In this document: positions 14,835 through 20,817 of the stretch, in pieces
Layout of the letters: each line of letters opens with the position of its first letter
Position numbering within the stretch: the first letter of the stretch is position 1
Assembly (NCBI GenBank): GCA_937966095.1
Contig: CALCKF010000098.1
Coordinates: 1 to 20,817, forward strand
Source of the DNA: an uncultured Eubacterium sp.
Lineage (GTDB): Bacteria > Bacillota > Clostridia > Peptostreptococcales > Anaerovoracaceae
Reading direction: 5' to 3'
DNA length: 20,817 nucleotides
The notes under the pieces: generated by a model
Database searches by the model: none
What the model was told of the DNA's origin: nothing
What the model saw: the letters and a program-made list of their open reading frames with translations, nothing else
Program-made: the position numbers and the translations under genes

Positions 14835-15542
14835 TCAATCCAATATCTCGCCGTTCAGAGACAGAGTCACCACCTGCCATGGTATAAATTTGCCGCTGTT
14901 TTTCAGTGCTGCTACTGCGGCATGTTCGAGCCCGCCGCAGCAAGGGACTTCCATTTTTACCACTGTAACACTTTTTATATCATTGCCTGCTATTATGTCG
15001 GTGAGCTTCTGGCTGTAGTCAATGGAATCCAGCTTAGGACAGCCTATTAAGGTTATTTTGCCTTTTATGAAATCATTATGGAAAGCAGCATATGCATATG
15101 CTGAGCAGTCGGCAGCGATCAGAAGTTTTGCGCCGTCAAAGTAAGGGGCATTCACTGGTGCGAGTTTGATCTGCACCGGCCACTGTGACAGCTGTGATGG
15201 CTGATGTGATATATTACCCTGTGTATCTGAGGCCTCAGCTTTTTTTTCATTGTGTACATTGATCTGCCTTGACATCTTACCAGGGCAGCCCTGTGCGGAA
15301 GATCTTGATTCCATATTTTTTTTGACAGCCGCTTCGTCATATGCGGCAGCTTCTCTTTCCACGAAAGATATAGCATCTGTAGGACATACAGGAAGACAGT
15401 CCCCCAGTCCGTCGCAGTAATCATCGCGCAGTAGTTTTGCCTTGCCGTTTATCATGCCTATGGCACCTTCATGACATGCTTCTGCACATGCTCCGCATCC
15501 GTTGCACTTTTCTTCATCGATCTGTATTATTTTTCGTATCAT
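14835..15542 (-). CDS. 2[4Fe-4S] ferredoxin-like protein with C-terminal CCGG domain
   Basis: This 235-residue cytosolic redox protein has a first cluster motif C13-x2-C16-x2-C19-x3-C23 (CNGCGACAEAC) and a second, less regular CDGLGDCLPVCP (C43, C49, C53). Residues 75-125 form a linker with one more GCPG motif. The C-terminal half (LIAADCSAYAYAAF, KITLIGCPKLDS, VKMEVPCCGGLEHA) is a conserved partner domain whose paired Cys could bind metal or a cofactor. The start at 15542 has AGAGGA 7 nt upstream; the longer reading from 15614 would run over the promoter region. Proteins of this kind commonly sit beside Crp/Fnr genes in Clostridia (recalled association). An electron-transfer or nitrosative-stress role is inference. 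Confidence 0.85.
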   Translation of the reverse strand: MIRKIIQIDEEKCNGCGACAEACHEGAIGMINGKAKLLRDDYCDGLGDCLPVCPTDAISFVEREAAAYDEAAVKKNMESRSSAQGCPGKMSRQINVHNEKKAEASDTQGNISHQPSQLSQWPVQIKLAPVNAPYFDGAKLLIAADCSAYAYAAFHNDFIKGKITLIGCPKLDSIDYSQKLTDIIAGNDIKSVTVVKMEVPCCGGLEHAAVAALKNSGKFIPWQVVTLSLNGEILD

Positions 15543-15576
15543 TTTTATATCCTCTTTTCTATATTTGCTCTTGTGT

Positions 15577-15611
15577 ATTTGTGATGTGCTCATTATAATA
15601 TAATCACAAAT
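15577..15611. promoter_or_regulatory. Wide inverted repeat between ferredoxin and Crp/Fnr genes
   Basis: ATTTGTGAT and ATCACAAAT form perfect 9-bp arms separated by 17 bp. The halves TGTGA and TCACA are classical Crp/Fnr half-sites but lie farther apart than the usual 6-bp spacer. An AT-rich TATAAT lies between them and can serve the ferredoxin gene. The neighbouring Crp/Fnr protein is the likely binder. Confidence 0.55.
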
Positions 15612-15648
15612 CAAAAATCTGTGGTTAAAACAACAAAAAGGGGATTAA

Positions 15649-16302
15649 ATGAAAATTTTACAGACATCTATATTTCATGGGATAAGTGATCCTGAATTAA
15701 AAGATATTGAGAAAATCAATTGCATCAGAAGACGCGAGTACAGGAAGAACAATATTGTTTTTCATGTGGGGGATATGATAAGTGAGATCGGCGTAGTATG
15801 CTTAGGAAGTGTGAATATAGAAAACATAGATCTATGGGGGAACAAGAGCATAATCAGCAATGTGAGTTCCGGGCAGGTATTTGCCGAAAGCTATGCTTTG
15901 TGCGGAACAGCTATAATGGTAGATGTGGTCGCGGCGGAAGACTCTGAAATACTGTTTGTCGACCTGTCTGTGATCATGGATGTGAATAACTGTTCGGAAT
16001 CATGGTATCATAAGATGCTGCTGAATATGATAGAGATAACGTCGCGCAAAAATCTTATTCTTTCCAATCGTATATTCTGTACATCCCCAAAAGGCATACG
16101 GAGCAGGCTTCTTACGTATTTATCATATCAGGCTGTAAGAAACGACAGCCGGCAGTTCAAGATACCATTCAATCGTCAGCAGCTGTCTGAGTATCTAAAT
16201 GTGGACAGGAGCGCTCTTTCAAAGGAATTGTGCCGTATGAGGGATGAAGGAATGCTTGAATTCCATAAAAATGAATTCAGACTTTTTATAACGGATGACT
16301 GA
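15649..16302 (+). CDS. Crp/Fnr-family transcriptional regulator
   Basis: This 217-residue activator has a cyclic-nucleotide-binding-like beta-roll at residues 10-120 (IVFHVGDMISEIGVVCLGSV, and SSGQVFAESYALCG in place of the phosphate-binding cassette), a long dimer helix at about 125-145, and a winged helix at 160-215 (RQQLSEYLNVDRSALSKELC). The cysteines are scattered and do not form the N-terminal cluster motif of E. coli FNR. The canonical cAMP-binding Arg-Ser pair is also absent, so the signal is unknown. GGGGA precedes the ATG. It is divergent from the ferredoxin gene with a shared inverted repeat, and I infer that it controls that gene. Confidence 0.9.
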   Translation: MKILQTSIFHGISDPELKDIEKINCIRRREYRKNNIVFHVGDMISEIGVVCLGSVNIENIDLWGNKSIISNVSSGQVFAESYALCGTAIMVDVVAAEDSEILFVDLSVIMDVNNCSESWYHKMLLNMIEITSRKNLILSNRIFCTSPKGIRSRLLTYLSYQAVRNDSRQFKIPFNRQQLSEYLNVDRSALSKELCRMRDEGMLEFHKNEFRLFITDD

Positions 16303-16310
16303 TGCGGAGA

Positions 16311-16341
16311 ACATATGCCTATATATATGTAATATTTTTTT
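16311..16341 (+). terminator. Possible weak terminator after the Crp/Fnr gene
   Basis: ACATAT (16311-16316) can pair with ATATGT (16325-16330) and is followed shortly by seven T. The stem is all A/T except one pair, so it is weak. Confidence 0.3.
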
Positions 16342-16348
16342 AAATAAC

Positions 16349-16379
16349 TATTGCATAATAATGCAATATCTAGTATACT
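16349..16379 (+). promoter_or_regulatory. Promoter of the lysine operon with overlapping dyad
   Basis: TTGCAT (16351-16356) and TATACT (16374-16379) are 17 bp apart and place the transcript start about 5 nt before the riboswitch. The -35 is imperfect and is embedded in a perfect 8-bp-arm dyad TATTGCAT-AATA-ATGCAATA (16349-16368), so a DNA-binding regulator may act here in addition to the riboswitch. Confidence 0.6.
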
Positions 16380-16388
16380 GTCAGAAAC

Positions 16389-16566
16389 AAAAGATGATAG
16401 AGGTGCGGATGCGATGAAGAGATAAGTAGCCGGCGGGCAGTGACTTTCTCGGAGGTAAATCCGCCGAACTGGAGCAGCAGGCATGCGGCTGCGGTGGGCA
16501 TATGGTAAACAGCCATATGACTGTCTGCCAAAATATATTTTGGCAGTTGCGCTATCCTTATATGAC
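16389..16566 (+). ncRNA. Lysine riboswitch (L-box) aptamer
   Basis: The leader contains the L-box hallmarks in order: GATAGAGGTGCG (16395-16406), AAGAG...AAGTA (16417-16426), GCCGAACTGG, then a P4-like stem GGGCATATGG/CCATATGAC and a perfect P5-like stem CTGCCAAAAT/ATTTTGGCAG. GCGCTATCC near 16548 closes helix P1 against GATAG. It stands directly before lysA. When lysine binds, P1 should be stable and the downstream terminator should form. Confidence 0.92.
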
Positions 16567-16582
16567 CTTAGTTTGTTTTACG

Positions 16583-16613
16583 AGTCAGTAAGGAAGCCTT
16601 ACTGGCTTTTTTA
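16583..16613 (+). terminator. Expression-platform terminator of the lysine riboswitch
   Basis: AGTCAGTAAGG (16583-16593) pairs with CCTTACTGGCT (16597-16607, one G-T), the loop is AAG, and TTTTTT follows. It lies about 100 bases before lysA and is the expected regulated terminator. I see nothing further in the 100 bases up to the gene. Confidence 0.9.
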
Positions 16614-16713
16614 ATTTGCATAGTAAACTTTACAATCGGTTAAGAAAGTCAGAGCGGATATGTCTTGGTCATCTGATGCGGTAACAATTTATGTTTTATG
16701 AAAGGCAATGATT

Positions 16714-17976
16714 ATGAAGACTTTACAGATAGGAGAGGTAAGCTGCCGTGACCTGGCGGACAGATTCGGCACACCGCTTTATGTGTATGATGAAACGATG
16801 ATAAAAAGGCAGGCAAAAAACGCCATATCGGCATTTTCATCAGAAAAGTTCGATACAGAGGTCGTATATGCATCAAAAGCGTTTTCATCATCTGCATTAT
16901 TTCGGCTTCTGTATGATGAGGGGCTGGGATTTGATGTAGTCAGCGGAGGGGAGCTGTACTGCGCTGCAAAAGCGGGCGTTGATATGAGCAAAGTGTATTT
17001 TCACGGCAATAATAAAAGCGATCAGGAGATAGAGATGGCTCTCGAGCATGGCGTAGGATATTTTGTAATAGATAATGCCATGGAATGCGAAAGACTGGTG
17101 AAAGCGGCCGATCGTATGCAAAAGACTGTGAAAGCGCTTATAAGGATCAACCCGGGAATTTCTGCCCATACACATGAATATATCATGACATCAAAGCCGG
17201 ATTCCAAATTTGGTGTACACATAAGTAATATAAGGCAGATTGAAGATATGATACAGAAGCTGTCTGGGAGCAGATTTGTCAAACACATGGGGTTTCACAG
17301 TCATATAGGCTCCCAGATAGTGGACCCCGCTTCCTTTGAGAAAGCTCTGGGTACTATGGTTTCATTTCTGGCAGAAATGAAACGTACGGCAGGTATCGAC
17401 GGAATGGAACTGAGTATAGGAGGAGGCTTCGGTATAAAGTATGTTGAAACCGATGATGCAGTATCGCTTGAAGAAATGTGCAAGGATCTTATCAGATATG
17501 CAGAGAACGCAGCTGAAGAAAACGGAGTAATGATATCGAAACTGATAACGGAGCCGGGAAGATCTATGGTGGGTGAAGCAGGATATACGCTTTATACTGT
17601 CGGCGATATGAAAAAAAGCGGAGACAAGAACTATATCTTCGTGGATGGAGGCATGAGTGACAATATAAGGCCGGCATTGTACAATGCTGAATATACGGGA
17701 GTTCTTCCGGAAAAATATTCGGAAAATCCGGAGATGCTGTATTGTGTCGCAGGTAAAAACTGTGAATCCGGAGATGTGATAATAAAAGAGATAATGCTGC
17801 CGAAAGTACAGCCTGGAGATCTGCTGGCTGTATATTCAACAGGAGCTTACGGATATTCCATGGCAAGCAATTACAACAGATTGGGGAGACCTGCTGTAGT
17901 ATTCGCAGGCAATGGAAAAGCAAGGCTCATAATAAGAAGAGAAACATATGAGGATCAGTGCAGATTAGAAGTATAG
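16714..17976 (+). CDS. lysA: Diaminopimelate decarboxylase
   Basis: LysA is the PLP enzyme that converts meso-diaminopimelate to lysine in the cytosol. This 420-residue protein has the PLP lysine in VVYASKAFSS (K55), HSHIGSQI, the phosphate-binding GGGFGIKY, EPGRSMVGEAG, CESGDVI and the C-terminal GAYGYSMASNYN. Length and order are normal for the family. I chose ATG 16714 because AAAGG lies 8 nt upstream; ATG 16708 is 6 bases earlier with the ribosome site too close. It is the first gene after the lysine riboswitch and terminator, which fits direct feedback by lysine. The aspartate kinase gene follows within 12 bases. Confidence 0.97.
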   Translation: MKTLQIGEVSCRDLADRFGTPLYVYDETMIKRQAKNAISAFSSEKFDTEVVYASKAFSSSALFRLLYDEGLGFDVVSGGELYCAAKAGVDMSKVYFHGNNKSDQEIEMALEHGVGYFVIDNAMECERLVKAADRMQKTVKALIRINPGISAHTHEYIMTSKPDSKFGVHISNIRQIEDMIQKLSGSRFVKHMGFHSHIGSQIVDPASFEKALGTMVSFLAEMKRTAGIDGMELSIGGGFGIKYVETDDAVSLEEMCKDLIRYAENAAEENGVMISKLITEPGRSMVGEAGYTLYTVGDMKKSGDKNYIFVDGGMSDNIRPALYNAEYTGVLPEKYSENPEMLYCVAGKNCESGDVIIKEIMLPKVQPGDLLAVYSTGAYGYSMASNYNRLGRPAVVFAGNGKARLIIRRETYEDQCRLEV

Positions 17977-17988
17977 GAGGAGATAACC

Positions 17989-19212
17989 ATTAATATCGTA
18001 CAGAAATACAACGGTCGTAGTCTTGACTCGATGGAAAAGATCCAGGCAGTTGCGGACTATATAGCCGGGACAAAGGAAAAAGGACAGGGACTGGTAATAG
18101 TAACCAGTGCAATGGGAAAAACAGGAGAAGAACTTATAGAGAAAGCCGAAAATGCAGGAAAGGATATCCCTAAAAGCGAAATGGATATGCTGCTGGCGGC
18201 CGGAGAGCAGCAGACGGCTGCTCTGCTGGCGATAGCATTGCAGAATCTCGGCATATCTGCGCAGTCAATGATAGGATATGACAGCAGATTTGTTACTAAC
18301 AAGTATCATGCAAACGCCAGGATCGAAACTATCAACACAGAGAAGGTGGATGAGATAGTAGGCAGCGGGAAAGTAGCTGTAGTGGCAGGATTCCAGGGAG
18401 TTGACACTTCAGGCGGCAAATATACTTCCGGAAGAGGAGGCTCTGATATAACGGCTGTAGGTATAGCTGCGCATCTGGGCTGGGACTGTGAGATATATAC
18501 GGATGAGGACTGTCTTTACACCGCAGATCCGGATATATATCCTGAGGCAAAGCCTATAAGGGCAATAACTCACGAAGAAATGATGGAGATAGCTAATCTT
18601 GGGGCAAACAAGATAGAAACCAGAGCTGTTGAACTGGCAAAGAAATATGATGTCAGATTGTTTTTAGGTAAGTCATTGGAATCAGATAAGAGTAAAGGAA
18701 CGTATATTGTGAATAAGGAAATGATAATAAATGAAAACCTCATGGTAGAGGATACGCCTATCACAGGGATGGGCATACAGGATGAAATCTCGATATTTAC
18801 ACTCAGAAGAGTACCTGCTGACGGCAAGGCTGTTGCGGAATGTTTTAATATACTGGGAGAACTCAGTATCAACGTCGATATGATATCTCAGCAGATGGCT
18901 GCAGACGGAACGTGCAATGTATCTTTCAGCTGCAATGCGGAACAGGGAGCAGCGCTTCTCAATGAGCTTCAGGGAAGAGAGGCATTCAACGATATAGATA
19001 TGAACTGTGAAGGAAACCTTTCGATGATATCACTGGTAGGAGTCGGCATGGCGACACATTCAGGAGTGGCAAGCGAAGTTTTCAGGGTACTTGCTGAAAA
19101 CGATATCAGATACTATCATATAACGACATCTGAAATCTCTATATCCGTAACTGTGGAAATGGAGCAGAAGCTCAAAGCCGCTATCGCGCTCTGCAGGGCT
19201 TTTGATCTGTAG
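17989..19212 (+). CDS. Aspartate kinase with apparent ATT start and degenerate signature
   Basis: This protein would catalyse ATP-dependent phosphorylation of aspartate, the first step toward lysine and DAP. Starting at ATT 17989 it has 407 residues, normal length. GGAGG sits 8 nt upstream, and no ATG, GTG or TTG occurs in frame between the lysA stop and codon 15. The first ATG at 18031 would delete the first beta strand and its essential Lys (VQKYNGRS). The signature KFGGTS reads KYNGRS, TTLGRGGSD reads YTSGRGGSD, TDVDGVYTADP reads TDEDCLYTADP, and GAKVLHPRAVE reads GANKIETRAVE. Two ACT domains near 265-400 look intact (LSINVDMISQ, YYHITTSEISISV). It may be a divergent subfamily or a weakened gene. 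Confidence 0.85.
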   Translation: MNIVQKYNGRSLDSMEKIQAVADYIAGTKEKGQGLVIVTSAMGKTGEELIEKAENAGKDIPKSEMDMLLAAGEQQTAALLAIALQNLGISAQSMIGYDSRFVTNKYHANARIETINTEKVDEIVGSGKVAVVAGFQGVDTSGGKYTSGRGGSDITAVGIAAHLGWDCEIYTDEDCLYTADPDIYPEAKPIRAITHEEMMEIANLGANKIETRAVELAKKYDVRLFLGKSLESDKSKGTYIVNKEMIINENLMVEDTPITGMGIQDEISIFTLRRVPADGKAVAECFNILGELSINVDMISQQMAADGTCNVSFSCNAEQGAALLNELQGREAFNDIDMNCEGNLSMISLVGVGMATHSGVASEVFRVLAENDIRYYHITTSEISISVTVEMEQKLKAAIALCRAFDL

Positions 19213-19260
19213 ACGTACCTGAAGGACGAAGGCTGGACAGTTTTCAGAACGGAGTTAAAA

Positions 19261-20094
19261 ATGATTTTGTTTTCAAAATATCATGGATGCGGCAACAGCT
19301 TTGTTATAGTAAAGGAAAAGGATCTTTCACTGACAACAGATGAAAGCGGTTATCCGGAAGCGGCACAAAAGTTATGTGATATGCATATCGGAGTTGGAGC
19401 AGATGGAATGATTGTCGTAAGGGAGAAGCCTGCATTGGAGATGGTGTTCTATAACTGTGACGGCAGCAGAGCTCCTATGTGCGGCAATGGTATAAGGTGC
19501 TTTGCGCATTTCTGCCGTGAAGAAGAGATCAGGATGGAAAACTCTTATCCGGTCAGGACTCTTGCAGGTGAAATGATTGTAGATGTTACTTGCGAGGATC
19601 CTTTTATGGCGAGGATAAATATGGGAAAACCTTTGTTTTCTGAAGAAGCTGTCGGAATCGAATCCGGGGAAAGCGGCGGTCTTGACCGCATTCTGATTTT
19701 GGATGACGGATCAGAGTATGAGATCCACAGTCTTTTCATGGGTACTGTTCATACCGTTGTTTTTGTGGATAGTTTTGATGATATGGATATTGCGGCAATT
19801 GGTGAAAAGATATGTGATCATCCTACCTTCAGGGAAAAAACAAATGTAAATTTTGTAAAGATAGTGGATAGAGAAACTCTCAGGGTAAAAACTTATGAAA
19901 GAGGTGTAGGAGTGACGCTGGCCTGCGGGACGGGAGCCTGTGCATCAGTAGTTTCTGCATATGAGCAGGGTGTATGCGGCAGGGATGTTGAAGTCCTGCT
20001 GGAGCTGGGCAGCCTCCATATACATCTGGATAATGAATATAATGTGTATATGGAAGGCCCATCTGTAAAGATCATGAGTGGAGAGTTTTGTTAG
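19261..20094 (+). CDS. dapF: Diaminopimelate epimerase
   Basis: DapF interconverts LL- and meso-diaminopimelate by a two-cysteine, cofactor-free mechanism. The 277-residue protein has both catalytic cysteines: C74 in MCGNGIRC and C222 in LACGTGACAS. It also has HGCGNS (usually HGxGND) and VNFV. Two ligand-contact regions depart from consensus: the usual GNPH reads GTVH (161-164), and GVGET reads GVGVT near 217-219. CGGAG lies 6 nt before the ATG. It follows the aspartate kinase by 48 bp and precedes dapA by 18 bp, so it belongs to the riboswitch-controlled operon. Confidence 0.93.
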   Translation: MILFSKYHGCGNSFVIVKEKDLSLTTDESGYPEAAQKLCDMHIGVGADGMIVVREKPALEMVFYNCDGSRAPMCGNGIRCFAHFCREEEIRMENSYPVRTLAGEMIVDVTCEDPFMARINMGKPLFSEEAVGIESGESGGLDRILILDDGSEYEIHSLFMGTVHTVVFVDSFDDMDIAAIGEKICDHPTFREKTNVNFVKIVDRETLRVKTYERGVGVTLACGTGACASVVSAYEQGVCGRDVEVLLELGSLHIHLDNEYNVYMEGPSVKIMSGEFC

Positions 20095-20112
20095 GAAGGA
20101 GAAATATTTAAA

Positions 20113-20784
20113 ATGATACAAGGGTCAATAGTAGCGTTGATCACGCCTTTTAACGAAGACGGGACCGTTAATTACAACAGGCTCAGAGAGCTTATAGACT
20201 GGCACGTAGAAAACAGTACCGATGCCATACTGGTTTTGGGAACTACGGCCGAGACTCCGACGCTGACATTGTCGGAGGAAGATGAGATCGCCAGGATATC
20301 TATAGAACAGGCTAGAGGCAGAGTGCCTATAATCGTGGGAAGCGGATCCAACAACACGATGGTGGCTATAGAGCAGAGCCTCAAATATGAGAAGATGGGC
20401 GCAGATGCACTCCTGGTAATAACACCATATTATAATAAGACCAGCAAGGCAGGAATGGTAAATCATTTCACCCAGGTGGCAGATGCGGTCAATACGCCTA
20501 TATTTGTATATAATGTTCCGGGAAGAACAGGCGTTAAGATATCATATGAAGCATTGGAGGAGATCAGTAGGCATAAGAATATAATAGGGATAAAAGAGGC
20601 CAGCGGCGACATGTCATTGGCATGCAGGTTCTCCAAGCTCATAAATGAAAATTTCAATGTATATTCAGGTAATGATGATATAAACATCCCTATCATGTCC
20701 ATGGGAGGTGCCGGAGTGATTTCAGTGCTCGCCAATATACTTCCTAAAGAGACACATGATATGGCCATGGCTTTATTTCAGTAA
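20113..20784 (+). CDS. dapA: 4-hydroxy-tetrahydrodipicolinate synthase, C-terminally truncated
   Basis: DapA condenses pyruvate with aspartate semialdehyde. The 223 residues contain the Schiff-base lysine K161 (GIKEASGD), Y133 in FVYNVPGRTG, the GTTAETPT loop (usual GTTGESPT), TPYYNKT and GGAGVISVLANILPKE. Family members have about 290 residues. Here the frame meets TAA right after HDMAMALFQ, so the C-terminal helices are missing. The frame stays open for the remaining 11 codons (VKLVREL...), which faintly resembles the family's VKxSxELQL, so a point nonsense change or an error at the contig end is possible. AAGGAG lies 11 nt before the ATG. Confidence 0.85.
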   Translation: MIQGSIVALITPFNEDGTVNYNRLRELIDWHVENSTDAILVLGTTAETPTLTLSEEDEIARISIEQARGRVPIIVGSGSNNTMVAIEQSLKYEKMGADALLVITPYYNKTSKAGMVNHFTQVADAVNTPIFVYNVPGRTGVKISYEALEEISRHKNIIGIKEASGDMSLACRFSKLINENFNVYSGNDDINIPIMSMGGAGVISVLANILPKETHDMAMALFQ

Positions 20785-20817
20785 AGAGTGAAACTTGTTC
20801 GTGAGCTCGGTCACCGT

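Noticed and set aside
1..20817. CRISPR arrays, tRNA or rRNA genes, insertion sequences
   Set aside because: I saw no regularly spaced repeats, no tRNA or rRNA signatures and no transposase motifs in the window.

Overview
This window looks like chromosomal DNA from an anaerobic, low-to-mid GC Bacillota of class Clostridia. The evidence is heavy ATA/AGA codon use, strong AGGAGG ribosome sites, an MEP-pathway ispE, a SPOCS (DUF3794) protein, an L-box lysine riboswitch and a 2[4Fe-4S] ferredoxin beside a Crp/Fnr regulator. I cannot name the genus. The extreme left end (about bases 1-58) carries a zeta-toxin-like P-loop start fused to the cut-off end of the SPOCS gene. The extreme right end carries a dapA that stops about 70 codons early. 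Both oddities lie at the window edges, so the window may be a whole contig with chimeric or damaged ends.

Bases 10-5981 are on the minus strand. A likely operon runs from an uncharacterised 294-aa gene through tadA, a secreted/membrane Ig-like protein and ispE to a FadR-type GntR regulator, and ends at a strong terminator. The SPOCS gene follows. A cvpA-family membrane gene (6041-6679) diverges from this operon.

Bases 6711-14818 are the accessory heart of the window. They hold two paralogous Amidohydro_3/YtcJ-like hydrolases, a PepV-like M20 dipeptidase, an APC permease, and a MerR-headed regulator with a zinc-ribbon plus degenerate methyltransferase-like C-terminal half. Both hydrolase genes have nearly identical promoters with the 19-bp -35/-10 spacer typical of MerR-activated promoters. 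Each also has an AAGT-N3-ACTT dyad centred exactly 39 bp upstream of the -35. I infer one regulon for import and hydrolysis of an amide- or peptide-like compound, controlled by the unusual MerR protein; the substrate is unknown.

Bases 14835-16302 hold a divergent ferredoxin and Crp/Fnr pair. Bases 16350-20784 are a lysine/diaminopimelate operon: promoter with dyad, lysine riboswitch and terminator, then lysA, an aspartate kinase, dapF and dapA. The kinase has an apparent ATT start and degenerate signature motifs, dapF also departs from consensus at ligand positions, and dapA is truncated.
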